This document shows, piece after piece, positions 44,711 through 54,743 of a DNA stretch of 64,000 nucleotides. The notes below the pieces were generated by a model, which did not search any database, was not told the DNA's origin, and saw only the letters and a program-made list of their open reading frames with translations. Numbering within the stretch: position 1 is the stretch's first letter; the number at the start of each line of letters is the position of its first letter. The stretch comes from CBDAPI01 sp965248635 (GTDB lineage: Bacteria; Acidobacteriota; UBA6911; RPQK01; CBDAPI01). The stretch lies in contig OZ252114.1 of the NCBI GenBank assembly GCA_965248635.1, positions 434,001-498,000 on the forward strand. The letters run 5' to 3'. The translations under genes and the position numbers were made by a program.

Positions 44711-47278
44711 ATGCAACAACCTGTGATGAAAAAGCTGACGAAGGATTGGGGCCGGCTCGGGATGCAGGGGGTTCTTTGGCTTGTTCTATTGACGGCGATG
44801 TTGAATGCACAGCCGCCCTTTTACCCCTCGTCCAGGCAGGGTGCAACCTACATGTTCAATTTCTATCTCCCTCCTCCGACTTCTTCCACCCCCTGGGCGC
44901 CGACCTGGTCTCCGGACGGAAAGTGGATCGCCGTCGGGATGAGCGGCTCCATCTGGAAAGTGGACGTCGGCACGGGAGCAGCCTCGGAGCTGACCTCTGA
45001 CCGGAAATATCATTCATCGGCGGCCTGGTCTCCCGACGGAAAGTGGATCGCCTACACGGCCGACGACGGGGGACAGACGATTCAGCTGGAGATTCTCAAC
45101 CTCGAGAGCGGGGAGACCCGGCCTCTGACCGACGACAGCTTTCTTTACACAGACCCGGTGTTTTCGCCAGACGGCAGCCGGCTGGCCTATGTGTCCGATC
45201 GACCCAATGGCTATTTCAATGTGTTCATCCGGCCCATCCGAGACGGAAAATGGAACGGGGAAGAGATTGCCGTCAGCCGCGACCACCGTTACCCAAATGA
45301 CCGTCTCTATTTTGGTCCCTGGGACATGCACCTGAGTCCAGCCTGGTTCCCTGATGGGAAGGAGCTGTTGCTTTTATCCAATCGCGGAGTCCCCCTGGGA
45401 TCGGGCAACGTCGTCCGGGTTCCGGCGCTCCACGAGGGCATGGAACAGGCCCGGCCGGTTCTGGTGGAGCAGACCCTCTACCGCACTCGTCCCGACGTTT
45501 CGATCGACGGAAAACGCTTCGTTTACTCCTCGACGCGGGGAGCCGCCGACCAGTTTAATAACCTCTATGTCCAGCCCACCGACGGCGGCACTCCCTACAA
45601 GTTGACCTTTTTCTCACACGATGCTTTTCACCCGCGCTGGTCTCCGGATGGAGAGTGGATCGCCTACATTTGCAACCGGGAGGGACTGCCTCAGTTGGAG
45701 TTGCTGGAAACCTACGGTGGTAAGATAAAGCGGCTTGCGGTCGTCGAAAGGCACTGGAAGCGAGCCGTGGGAACTCTCTCGGTCCAAGTTCGTGAAGCCG
45801 CCTCACGCAATTTGACGCCCGCCCGCGTTCATCTCACCGCTTCCGACGGCAAGTTCTATGCGCCGGACAGCACCTACGCCCGTATCGGTCTGATGGGCGA
45901 CAACGTTTTCCACACTACGGGCCGGTTCGCATTGGAGCTTCCCGCCGGAAAGGTGGAACTGAAAGCCGTCAAAGGCTTCGAATTTGCGCCGAAAGAAGCA
46001 GTGGAAGCGGAGATCCGTCCCGGGAAGGTCACACTGCTGACCATCGAACTCGAGAGGATGACCGATCTCAGTGCCAGAGGATGGCACTCCGGCTCGACCC
46101 ATGTCCACATGAACTACGGAGGGAACCTGCACAACACCCTGGAAAACTTGATGCGAATGTCGGCCGCCGAAGACCAGGACGTTGTCAACCTGCAGATTGC
46201 CAACAAAGACAACCGCATTCTGGACCACCAGTTTTTCATTCCCGGGGGCGGACCGCATCCCCTTTCCACAAAAGATCGGCTCCTGGTGGTGGGTCAGGAG
46301 TATCGTCCTCCTTTCTACGGCCACGTTTTCATGTTTGGGATGAAGGAGCATCTGATTTCTCCATTCACAACAGGATATGAGGGGACGGCAATTGAAAGTC
46401 TCTATCCCAGCAACACGGATATGTTTCGAAAAGCGCGAGAGCAAGGGGCCACGGTCGGTTACGTGCATGCTTTTTCCGGGGACGAGGATCCTTTGCAAGG
46501 GGATCTGGGGGGGGCCAAAGCTTTCATGGTCGATGCGGCACTCGGAACCACGGACGCGCTGGAGTGGTCCGAAGCCTCGCGGGCCGGTTTCTTTCCGCTT
46601 TACGCCGTTTGGAACAACGGTCTGAAAGTCTCTGCAGTTGGAGGAGAAGACTCCATCAGCGATCTTCATCGAAGTAAGCTGATCGGCTCAGTTCGGACAT
46701 ACGCTTTCACCGGTGGCCGGGGACTGGAGATGAAGGCCTGGTTCGAAGCTCTGAAGGCAGGACAAACTTTCGTGACGACGGGCCCCCTGGTGGATTTTAC
46801 GGTTGAGGGCAGTCGACCGGGAGAAACGATCCGACTTCCCCGCGAAGGGAGCAGCTTGACCCTCCGGGTGCGGGTCCAATCCCTGGTGCCGCTGGAAAAA
46901 CTCCTGCTGGTGTTTAAGGGAGAAGTCGTCGAGGAGTGGCCTTTCGCGGAGGGGCTGACAGGAATGGAGATCGAGAGGTCTCTGGCTGTGACCGAGAGCG
47001 GATGGTACCACGTCCGGGTGGAAGGCCGACCTGAGGAGCGCTTTCCGCTGGATGCCGGCTACGCCCAGGCCTTTACCAATCCGGTCTGGGTGACGGTCGG
47101 GAACCAGCCGATAAGAAGCGTGGCGGCCGCCGAATACTCCCTTCGCTGGATCGACAAGCTTCAGAAGATGGCGGGCGAGTGGCCCCACTGGCGGTCGCAA
47201 CAAGAAAAGGATCACGTCTTTGCTCAATTCGAACAGGCGAAAAAGGTCTATCTTTCGCGAAAATCAGAAATTCGGTGA
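44711..47278 (+). CDS. exported PD40-propeller CehA/McbA-type PHP metallohydrolase
   Basis: 855 residues. GAGG stands 6 bases before the ATG. The signal peptide includes GVLWLVLLTAMLNA. N-terminal PD40 repeats: PTWSPDGKWIAVGMSG, AAWSPDGKWIAYTADD, PVFSPDGSRLAYVSDR, PRWSPDGEWIAYICNR. After a beta linker (about 345-450) the CehA/McbA PHP domain begins GWHSGSTHVHMNYGGNLHNT, where His-x-His binds metal, then MSAAEDQDVVNLQIANKDNR, GATVGYVHAFSGDED and SAVGGEDSISDLH. Characterised relatives are carbaryl/carbamate hydrolases, but most have unknown substrates. The C-terminal beta domain ends in a helix. It is the only intact PHP hydrolase of the window. Confidence 0.85.
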   Translation: MQQPVMKKLTKDWGRLGMQGVLWLVLLTAMLNAQPPFYPSSRQGATYMFNFYLPPPTSSTPWAPTWSPDGKWIAVGMSGSIWKVDVGTGAASELTSDRKYHSSAAWSPDGKWIAYTADDGGQTIQLEILNLESGETRPLTDDSFLYTDPVFSPDGSRLAYVSDRPNGYFNVFIRPIRDGKWNGEEIAVSRDHRYPNDRLYFGPWDMHLSPAWFPDGKELLLLSNRGVPLGSGNVVRVPALHEGMEQARPVLVEQTLYRTRPDVSIDGKRFVYSSTRGAADQFNNLYVQPTDGGTPYKLTFFSHDAFHPRWSPDGEWIAYICNREGLPQLELLETYGGKIKRLAVVERHWKRAVGTLSVQVREAASRNLTPARVHLTASDGKFYAPDSTYARIGLMGDNVFHTTGRFALELPAGKVELKAVKGFEFAPKEAVEAEIRPGKVTLLTIELERMTDLSARGWHSGSTHVHMNYGGNLHNTLENLMRMSAAEDQDVVNLQIANKDNRILDHQFFIPGGGPHPLSTKDRLLVVGQEYRPPFYGHVFMFGMKEHLISPFTTGYEGTAIESLYPSNTDMFRKAREQGATVGYVHAFSGDEDPLQGDLGGAKAFMVDAALGTTDALEWSEASRAGFFPLYAVWNNGLKVSAVGGEDSISDLHRSKLIGSVRTYAFTGGRGLEMKAWFEALKAGQTFVTTGPLVDFTVEGSRPGETIRLPREGSSLTLRVRVQSLVPLEKLLLVFKGEVVEEWPFAEGLTGMEIERSLAVTESGWYHVRVEGRPEERFPLDAGYAQAFTNPVWVTVGNQPIRSVAAAEYSLRWIDKLQKMAGEWPHWRSQQEKDHVFAQFEQAKKVYLSRKSEIR

Positions 47279-47322
47279 GGGTATTTGACTGAATTGCTCC
47301 CGGCTGGAAAGCTACACGCCTG

Positions 47323-50300
47323 ATGGACCTCAAAAGAAAGGATTTGTTAAGGGGTTTCGGCGCGGCCGGCTGCCTACTCGCAACAGCCTTTTGCAGTCTC
47401 TCGACCGAACCGGAACGCGACTACGCACCCGTTGATGAAGGCCTGAAAGTCGTACCTATCGATTCGGATCCACGAGAGTCCTTTTTGGGGCTTCAGCTCG
47501 ATTCTGCCGGGCGGCTGTTTGTTGGGGGCCGTGAGTCCCTGTTCGTGTACGAGCCGGACGAGAAGGGGGGCTACCAGGCGCGCCAAGAGCTCTATCGATT
47601 TCCCGATCACACCTGGATCTATAATATTGCCATTCGTGGCAATGATCTCTACCTCCTGACGGTCAGTGCCTTGTATCTCATCAAAGACGGTGTCAAGAAG
47701 CGTGAAGGTCTCCAGGCACAGCGTCTGGTATGGGGCATTCCGCTTGGACACGTGCATCAGTGTTTTCACGGTATGGCGATTGGCCCGGAGGGAGACATCT
47801 ACTTCGCCTCGGGTGATCCACTCTGGTACTACGGCGATTTTACACGACCCGATCACTGGGGACACTGGACCTATTTTTTTCAGCCTGAAGGATCGAGCCG
47901 GCCTTTTACTGGTGTGGGTGGGGTCATGCGCTGTCGGCACGACGGGACTCGCTTACAGGTTCTCTCACGCGGACAGCGCAACAGCTGCGGACTCACGTTT
48001 GACAATCAATGGAATCTTTTTTCCAACGACAACGATCACGAAGGTATGCCCGCAGAGTTTGTTCCGGGGCGCCTCCTTCACGTGACTCCCCAGGGCTATT
48101 TCAGCTGGCCTCGTGGTTGGCTACTGGACAAGGATTCACAACGCACCGACCTCCTGGAAACAATGAATTCCAACCTAGGACGTTTCGTCCCTGTGGGGCA
48201 GACCTACTACGATGAGACGTTCTTGCCACAGAAGTACCGCGAGAATCTCTTTGTGGCCCGCTGGGGAACACGATCCATCCCGCGTTACCCTCTGCTTTCA
48301 AATGGAGCGACCTTCAAAGTGACCGAGGTCCCGTTTCTGGTTGGCCGCGATCATGCCCGTCCTGTTGGGGTGGCGGTGGGCCGAGGCGGGCGCCTCTTTG
48401 CGACCATCTCCTATATGATCCACAACGAGACGTCACCGGTGTATCCGAGTGATCTCGTCATGATCACACGGGCCGATGATCCGCCGACGCATCCGTTTGA
48501 TGCCTATGAGGCTACACATGCCTCCCCTGAAAAGCTCTGGTTCGAATTGTCCAACGCTTCCTGGTGGCGTCGCTACCGTGCACATACTGAGATCCTACGG
48601 CGCGGTGGCAAGCTGTTGGATGAGGCCGTAAAGAGACTCAAAGGGACTGGGAATGGAGATCCGGCACGAGGACATCTGGTGTGGTTGGCGGGGGCGAACC
48701 GCGGCCCGCGGGCAGCGGAAGTGCTTGTCCAGCTTACGCGCCATCAGGACGACAACTTGCGGCTCCAGGCTGTTCGGTCTCTGAGCGAGTACCGGCAGCT
48801 TGAGGCGCCTCGCAAACTGTTCATTGAACTCCTCTCCGACCAGCATCCCCAGGTGCGCCATGCCGCACTGTTGGCTCTATTCGATCAAGAAGGAGAAGTG
48901 CCGAAGCAGGTTATAGACGGTCCCGCTCGCAGCCGGGATACTTACCTGCGCCAGGCCTCCGTGCTTCTCCTGGCAAAGAAGGCCTCCTTGGCCCGGCTGC
49001 ACCAGTTGTGCCAGTCGAGGGACCGGCTCACGCGTCTGGCCGGAGTCCTAGCGACCGGATTTCGCCTGACTTTGCCGCCCGCCACAGAGCCCATCCCTGA
49101 GCATTTACCGCTGGACGTCAGTCGCCAGGAACAATACGTGGTGCAGTTCGCCGACACGAAGGAAGATCTGCGGGATTATGGAAGAGTAGGCAATTTTACC
49201 GTGGCCGAGCATTGGAAGGTGGGTTCACATACACGCGAGCAGGAGAGTCTCTTCGCCCTGCTGAAGGCCAGGCTTGACGATGAAGATGAGCAGATCCGCC
49301 TGCAAGCTGCGCATTTCCTCTTCCTGCTCAACGATCCACGCAGTGAGGAAAAGGTGGCCAGAGTGTATCGGATGAGCGAAGAGCACCGTTTGACCGCATC
49401 GGGAATAAGAAAACGGGTGGACGAAGTGTGGCTCAACGGGCCCCATCCTGATGGTTCGAGCGGATTTCAGGAAAAACACGTGCCGGAGCTGGGACCTGTT
49501 GACCTCACCGCACGTTATCCAGTGGGTGATCGCGAACTGACCTGGAGACGTGTCCGGCGGAGTGGTCGCCTATTCAACTTGCGGGAAGAATTTGGACCGT
49601 GTGATCAATCTTCCTTTTATGCCTACTTGCGGCTGGAGAGTTCGAGAAGGCAGTCGGTGATGCTTCTCTTAGGTTCCGACGACGGCGTCAAGGTTTGGCA
49701 AAATGGAGAAGTCGTCTGGGAGAACCCCGTCGATCGGGCGGCACTCCCTTATCAGGATGTGGTGATGCTGGAACTTCAGGCCGGCAGCAACGAGATGCTG
49801 GTGCGAGTCAGGAACAGCCAGGGCGCATGTGGTCTCTATCTGGATTACGTAACCTTCCGTGATGTGGCGGTTGCCCTGCCGGAGGCGCTCGGCTCCGCCA
49901 CATTGGCCAAGCGGCTGCGCGAGGCAGGTGAAAGTGAGGAAAGCATCCCGGCGGCCTTCGCAGAAATCAAATGGAACCAGGAGTCCACGCTTGGCGATGT
50001 CCCTCGAGGGAGGCAGCTGTTCGAATCGCTGGCCTGTGTTAAATGTCACGCCATTCGTGCCAGCGACGAGGGACGAGGCGGACCCTCTTTGTCCGATTCA
50101 CGAAAACGCTTCACGGTACCTTACCTGGTCGAGTCAATTCTCCTTCCCAGCAAAAACGTTTCTCCTATCTTTCGTGAGACCGGGTTGGAGACCGTGGATG
50201 GACAAATTTACAACGGTCTGGTGGTAGGGGAAACGGCCCACAAGATTGACCTTCTTCTCGGTGATGCCTCTCGACTGAGTGTTGAAAAAGAGCGAATCAG

Positions 50301-50424
50301 GAATCGTCGACTCCTCGACGGCTCGCCCATGCCCCATGGCCTGGTGACGTCACCCGAGGAACTGCGCGATCTGTTGACCTACATTCTGGTCGGGGAATCT
50401 CGACGGGGGGCGAAGGTTGAGTAA
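47323..50424 (+). CDS. exported heme-binding CxxCH protein with propeller and HEAT repeats (PVC-type)
   Basis: 1033 residues. The N-terminus (KDLLRGFGAAGCLLATAFC) looks like a signal or lipoprotein leader. A propeller of the membrane-bound-dehydrogenase type follows (LGLQLDSAGRLFVGG, FHGMAIGPEGDIYFASGDPL, VGGVMRCRHDGTRLQVLSRG). HEAT-like helices come next (RLQAVRSLSEYRQLEAPRKL, VRHAALLALFDQEG), then a beta domain (SVMLLLGSDDGVKVWQNGEV) and a C-terminal cytochrome c domain with one CxxCH in LFESLACVKCHAIRASDEGR and a later Met-rich end (DGSPMPHGLVT) that may give the axial ligand. Such proteins are abundant in planctomycetes and some acidobacteria and are thought to oxidise sugars or polyols in the periplasm. 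Convergent with the TIM-barrel gene. Confidence 0.8.
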   Translation: MDLKRKDLLRGFGAAGCLLATAFCSLSTEPERDYAPVDEGLKVVPIDSDPRESFLGLQLDSAGRLFVGGRESLFVYEPDEKGGYQARQELYRFPDHTWIYNIAIRGNDLYLLTVSALYLIKDGVKKREGLQAQRLVWGIPLGHVHQCFHGMAIGPEGDIYFASGDPLWYYGDFTRPDHWGHWTYFFQPEGSSRPFTGVGGVMRCRHDGTRLQVLSRGQRNSCGLTFDNQWNLFSNDNDHEGMPAEFVPGRLLHVTPQGYFSWPRGWLLDKDSQRTDLLETMNSNLGRFVPVGQTYYDETFLPQKYRENLFVARWGTRSIPRYPLLSNGATFKVTEVPFLVGRDHARPVGVAVGRGGRLFATISYMIHNETSPVYPSDLVMITRADDPPTHPFDAYEATHASPEKLWFELSNASWWRRYRAHTEILRRGGKLLDEAVKRLKGTGNGDPARGHLVWLAGANRGPRAAEVLVQLTRHQDDNLRLQAVRSLSEYRQLEAPRKLFIELLSDQHPQVRHAALLALFDQEGEVPKQVIDGPARSRDTYLRQASVLLLAKKASLARLHQLCQSRDRLTRLAGVLATGFRLTLPPATEPIPEHLPLDVSRQEQYVVQFADTKEDLRDYGRVGNFTVAEHWKVGSHTREQESLFALLKARLDDEDEQIRLQAAHFLFLLNDPRSEEKVARVYRMSEEHRLTASGIRKRVDEVWLNGPHPDGSSGFQEKHVPELGPVDLTARYPVGDRELTWRRVRRSGRLFNLREEFGPCDQSSFYAYLRLESSRRQSVMLLLGSDDGVKVWQNGEVVWENPVDRAALPYQDVVMLELQAGSNEMLVRVRNSQGACGLYLDYVTFRDVAVALPEALGSATLAKRLREAGESEESIPAAFAEIKWNQESTLGDVPRGRQLFESLACVKCHAIRASDEGRGGPSLSDSRKRFTVPYLVESILLPSKNVSPIFRETGLETVDGQIYNGLVVGETAHKIDLLLGDASRLSVEKERIRNRRLLDGSPMPHGLVTSPEELRDLLTYILVGESRRGAKVE

Positions 50425-50460
50425 GGGAACGATAGAGCAGCGAGGGTTGTGAGGGCAAAA

Positions 50461-51432
50461 TCACGAACTGCGGCGTGGCACCCTGGCTTTGTCGAACAGC
50501 GGTGCAATGTTCGTGTAGCACTTCTGGGCCGCAATAATCGGATCGTAGCCGGGCCTGTTCCAAACCTGGCCGCTGACTTCGCAGCAGATATCGCCGCGAT
50601 AACCGCCCGAATAGAACCGCTTGAACAGTTCGACAAAGTCGAAATTGCCACTATCGCCGGGCAAAACGAACTTGAAACCCTTGTCCGTCTTGACCGTATC
50701 CTTGATGGCGACATGGGCCGTGTAAGGCAGTGCCGTTTTGATCGTCTCGGCGAGCGCCATGTCGCGGAACGCATAGTGGCTATAGTCGTAGACCATCCGA
50801 ATCCAGATCGTGTTTTTCAACTGCCCGATCAGCCATGCCGCCTCTGACGGCCGCGACATCGCGCCGCCTCGATGAGGTTTGATCGCGATGACAGTTTTCG
50901 TCTGTTCTGCGACTTCCGCCCAGTCAGCCAAACGATCTCTAAACATATTCTTGACTTGATCCCATTTGCCGCCGCCTAGCACCGTCTGTATCAAGGGCCG
51001 AGAATTTGGCGAGAGATCGTGTCCCAGTATGGCTACGCGCTTCAGCCGATCAAGCGAAATCGCATGGTTTTTGTCGTCGGGACTCGGATACAAATGTTCC
51101 ATCAAAGCCGTGACTTCGAGGCCCGTTTCGTCAAGCAGCGCTCGCAGCCGCCGGCGGCGATCGGGTGAGATGCGTTCGGGGGCCGCGTCCCAATCGGAGT
51201 GAGCGGTGATCTCAATGCCGTCATAACCTACATCGGCAACCGCCCGGATCGCGTCTTCGGTTTTCATCGTCTTCATGCCGTAGGTGCCGAAGCTAAAAGT
51301 GACCCCGGTTTTGGCTTCTGCGGCCGGAACTTGATCGCCAAATCGCGAACCGACGACAGCGCCCAGCAGCGTGTCGCGCGAGATGCGTAAGAAGTCGCGA
51401 CGTTTTACAAATTCAACAACCTGGCTTTTAAT
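50461..51432 (-). CDS. Tat-exported sugar-phosphate isomerase/epimerase-like TIM barrel, no ATG start
   Basis: The first ATG (51276) gives 271 residues starting inside the barrel (MKTEDAIRAVADVGYDGIEI). In frame upstream lies a clear twin-arginine leader (VKRRDFLRISRDTLLGAVVG) and the first barrel strand (TGVTFSFGTYG), but no ATG. The leader opens at ATT (51432-51430), which overlaps the upstream gene's stop as TAATT, with GAGG upstream. The true gene is therefore probably 324 residues with an ATT start or a mutated ATG. Core motifs: ALMEHLYPSPDDKNH, VIAIKPHRGGAMSRP (Glu-type metal ligand positions), MVYDYSHYAF and HVAIKDTV, GDICCEVSGQVW. Xylose-isomerase-like fold; substrate unknown, linked by operon to the dehydrogenase-like CxxCH protein. 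Confidence 0.75.
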   Translation of the reverse strand: MKSQVVEFVKRRDFLRISRDTLLGAVVGSRFGDQVPAAEAKTGVTFSFGTYGMKTMKTEDAIRAVADVGYDGIEITAHSDWDAAPERISPDRRRRLRALLDETGLEVTALMEHLYPSPDDKNHAISLDRLKRVAILGHDLSPNSRPLIQTVLGGGKWDQVKNMFRDRLADWAEVAEQTKTVIAIKPHRGGAMSRPSEAAWLIGQLKNTIWIRMVYDYSHYAFRDMALAETIKTALPYTAHVAIKDTVKTDKGFKFVLPGDSGNFDFVELFKRFYSGGYRGDICCEVSGQVWNRPGYDPIIAAQKCYTNIAPLFDKARVPRRSS

Positions 51433-54400
51433 TATTCCTCACCCCCTAGACTCTTCAGGTATTCGAGCAAGTCGGTCATTTCCCCGACCGTAATCTCTTC
51501 CTCGACTCCCTCGGGCATGGCCGACACCGTGGATGGGCGGAGGGCGGCAATGTTGGCTCGAAGAATATTGTCCTTCTCACCTTCCTCGCGGCCCAGAGTC
51601 ACAGAATTCGCATTCTGCTCCAGGAGGACCCCGGTGAGGATCCGTCCGGCCCGAGTGTCCACCCGGTACTCTTCGTAACCCGGCACGATATTCGCGTTGG
51701 GGTCGACGATGTTGGCAAGAAGGTTTTCCCTGGCTCGATTCGTGAGGCTCAGAAGATCGGGACCGACTTCGAATCCTGAATTGCCCACCTTGTGGCATTT
51801 GCTGCACTGCCGCGCGAAGACTTCCTTTCCCTTTTCTGGGTTTCCCCGATCGATTACTGAGGCACGGTATTTCTCGATCGCTTCTTTGCGGCTGGTCATC
51901 AGCGCTTCGACGAGGGTGGCAGCTCGCGCCCGTAATTCTCTGTCTGGCAAACGCAGTAGCTGCCTCTTTCTGCTCCGGCTCAGCGAGCCCGCCTGCACCT
52001 CTCCGGACTCGAGGGCGTCGAGCAGGGCTGCAATATGGTCGGGATTCTCAAACAGTGCGTCGAGAACGGCCTCGCGCCGGGAGACCGTAAAGCTGCTCCA
52101 CTTCTCCAACAGCAGAGGGACCGGCATCGGGTTTACACCGATCAAGGCCTCGACGGCTGCATCCTGGACCTCTTCCGGCTCCTGGGGAGAGAGAAGACTT
52201 GCCAGCCCCGCCCGGAATTTGGGTCCGGGATCCAGAGCCAGGACCCGGGTTGCATGTACTTTCAGTTCCGTGGTCGCCGCTCCGCTGAGCGTTTCGGCGG
52301 CTCGATTCAGAGCTCTTCGGAATCGTCGAGTATCGCCAAAGGCGATTCTCGCCGCAATTCCCAGCGCAGGGGTGTGGATCGCCGCGTTCTCGTTTTCGAT
52401 GAGAGTCAACAGCATCTGCTGCCCTGGTCCGGAGAGACCGATTCTCCTTTTCGCCCCTCTCTTCAAGCCCTCGGCCAGGCCCTCCAGAACCACAGGCGAT
52501 GCCTCTCCAGCTCCCCGTTGGAGTTGCCCGAGAGCGATCTTCAGGCCCCCCGCTACCTCCCCCTCCCGCTGCCTTGCTCCAATCACCCCTGCAATTCGTT
52601 TCAGAAACTCGAGCAGTTGATCGTCAGTCGGGTTGTCCTGGATCCGGGCCTTCACGGACTCCAGCCAGCGCACACCATTGCCGGTGATCGACGTCAATAC
52701 AGCCGTCTGAAACCACCGGCTGGCCATATGCCGGAAGGCTATGGCACTCAGTGCTTCGAAGGCCAGATCCGGGGAAACCTCTCCCAGTGTGCAGGCTAAC
52801 TGGAACTGGACCCGCGGATTCTCGTCGTCGTGCATATTCACCAGTCTTTCGATGATCCTCTCCTCCGCCGTGTAGGCTTCGGAAAGCCGGACGGCCTGCT
52901 CCCGAACCAGCGGGCTCGGATCCTGCAGTGCACCCAGGACGAGCTCCCCGTTAAGGACACCCAGACCTTCCATCGTCCACAGCGCATGGATTCGGCCCTC
53001 CGGCGTTGGCGCCTGGGTGGTGAGCGTTGCCAGCAGGGGCGTTACCGATCGATCCTGGTGTTCGATGAGCAGCCTCTGGGCGGTAATGCGCCACCACTTG
53101 TTTCGGTGGGAGAGATGGTCGACCAGTTCCTTTAAAGTCACCTGGTCCAATCTTGGCCAGGGATCCGTCTGTTGCGACTCATGCACGATGCGATAAATTC
53201 GTCCGTGGTTGGTCCCGGAATAGAAGAGTTCCTGGTCGTGCATGAACTCTTCCCGAACAAACTCCGGATGCTCCACCACCTTCCGGTAAAAATCCACCAC
53301 GTAGAGTGCTCCGTCCGGCCCTGTAGTCGTATTCACGGGCATGAACCAGGAATCGGTCGAGGCCAGAAAGTCCCTTTCTTCTTCCAGCCTTCTGGCAACA
53401 AAGGTCACGCCGTCAGGGACCAGGTGGTCGGCATGCACCAGGTTGTGGACCGGCTCAGTGATGAAATAAGCCCCCTGATAGTCGGCCGGGAAGCCGCCGC
53501 CCGTGTAGACCGACTGGCCGCACGCAGAAGTGAAATGATTCAGTTCGGACATCAGCCGCGTAGACCGGGTCTCCGTCCGATGAGGAGCTGTACTTATGGG
53601 ATAGACGCGTGAGGCTTGTCCGTGATCCGCGGGTGCGTGCCGATCTGAGTCAATGACCAGGTAGGGATTGCGGGCCAGGTACGGGTACTGGATGACCACA
53701 TGCTCGATGTGTTTGTTGTTCCAGGAGGTGAAGCGGTTTCCAGCAGCGTCAAAGGCGAGCCCGAACTCCGAGTTTCCGGAGACCGGTTCCAGTTTTCCCT
53801 GATCCGGCTTGAAGCGAAAATCCAGACCTTTTTCGAAGATATCCACAGGGGCAACCTCCGGCAGATCGGGAAATCGAATCGGCTTTCCCAGAACGCTGAA
53901 CTGCTTGAAGCGTCTGCCCACTCCGAACTTCGGGTAGGCGGCATAAATCCAGTTGTCAATCTCATAGTGCGGGGAGTTGACCCGGAGCTGGGGATTCACC
54001 TGCGCGAAGCCCGTGAGCATGACCTTCCGAACATCGGCACGATCATCCCCGTCGGTATCCGCAAGGTAGAGGATGTCGGGGGCACAGGTGACCAGAACAC
54101 CGCCCTTCCAGGGCAGGATTCCATGGGGAAAATGGAGCTGGTCGGCAAAGATGCTGGCCTTCTCGAAGCCCCCGTCACCGTCGGCATCTTCCAGAAGCTT
54201 GATTCTCCCCAGCGATTCCGGGGAGAGCGGGTAGTCTCTCATCTCCAGGACGTAAAGACGACCCTGTTCGTCGAAGGCAATGGAAATAGGATCCACGACC
54301 TGGGGCTCGGCGGCAACCAGTTCGATCCGGAACCCTTCGGGGAGTTGAAATGTCGTGAGAGCCTCAGCGGGACCCAGGGGCGGCTCGCTGTCCGAGCAAC

Positions 54401-54461
54401 CCGGGCTTCCCAGGAGGCAGATCAGGCCGATGAAAACCGGTGTTCGAAATGGTTTGCTCAT
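51432..54461 (-). CDS. exported PVC-type heme-binding CxxCH protein with HEAT repeats
   Basis: About 1009 residues. The ATG at 54461 gives a lipoprotein-like leader (TPVFIGLICLLGSPGCSDSE). The propeller of the membrane-bound-dehydrogenase family follows: LPEGFRIELVAAEPQVVDPI, SIAFDEQGRLYVLEMRDYP, RIKLLEDADGDGGFEKASIF, FPHGILPWKGGVLVTCAPD and GPDGALYVVDFYRKVVEHPE. Then HEAT repeats to about residue 870 and a cytochrome c domain with CxxCH in VFARQCSKCHKVGNSGFEVG, GPDLLSLTNRARENLLANIV and PEGVEEEITVGEMTDLLEYL. The upstream open frame (to 54647) has no leader and is ignored. It forms a TAATT-overlapping pair with the TIM-barrel gene and points towards the other CxxCH protein. Confidence 0.85.
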   Translation of the reverse strand: MSKPFRTPVFIGLICLLGSPGCSDSEPPLGPAEALTTFQLPEGFRIELVAAEPQVVDPISIAFDEQGRLYVLEMRDYPLSPESLGRIKLLEDADGDGGFEKASIFADQLHFPHGILPWKGGVLVTCAPDILYLADTDGDDRADVRKVMLTGFAQVNPQLRVNSPHYEIDNWIYAAYPKFGVGRRFKQFSVLGKPIRFPDLPEVAPVDIFEKGLDFRFKPDQGKLEPVSGNSEFGLAFDAAGNRFTSWNNKHIEHVVIQYPYLARNPYLVIDSDRHAPADHGQASRVYPISTAPHRTETRSTRLMSELNHFTSACGQSVYTGGGFPADYQGAYFITEPVHNLVHADHLVPDGVTFVARRLEEERDFLASTDSWFMPVNTTTGPDGALYVVDFYRKVVEHPEFVREEFMHDQELFYSGTNHGRIYRIVHESQQTDPWPRLDQVTLKELVDHLSHRNKWWRITAQRLLIEHQDRSVTPLLATLTTQAPTPEGRIHALWTMEGLGVLNGELVLGALQDPSPLVREQAVRLSEAYTAEERIIERLVNMHDDENPRVQFQLACTLGEVSPDLAFEALSAIAFRHMASRWFQTAVLTSITGNGVRWLESVKARIQDNPTDDQLLEFLKRIAGVIGARQREGEVAGGLKIALGQLQRGAGEASPVVLEGLAEGLKRGAKRRIGLSGPGQQMLLTLIENENAAIHTPALGIAARIAFGDTRRFRRALNRAAETLSGAATTELKVHATRVLALDPGPKFRAGLASLLSPQEPEEVQDAAVEALIGVNPMPVPLLLEKWSSFTVSRREAVLDALFENPDHIAALLDALESGEVQAGSLSRSRKRQLLRLPDRELRARAATLVEALMTSRKEAIEKYRASVIDRGNPEKGKEVFARQCSKCHKVGNSGFEVGPDLLSLTNRARENLLANIVDPNANIVPGYEEYRVDTRAGRILTGVLLEQNANSVTLGREEGEKDNILRANIAALRPSTVSAMPEGVEEEITVGEMTDLLEYLKSLGGEE

Positions 54462-54743
54462 GGCCTGCTCGTCTCTCTTCCTGGCAGCAGCGGTTCCTGG
54501 TGGACGATAACACCTGAAACACTCCGGTTGTAAGGTATTACAGCCGACTCCTGCAGCGGTGTCTTGACTCCACTCTAGCTCAAAAATTCCGGAACGAGAA
54601 ATGGAAGCCGGCGTCACGCCCCAGGATCGGAGACAAGCCGTGCCCAAACAAGCCCCCCGTTCACCCCGACCCAGGGCAGAATCCTCTCTCTTGCTGTTCT
54701 AGCGGACGTCGTGCTCAAATGCCTGCTGTCCAACTGAGAGTAT

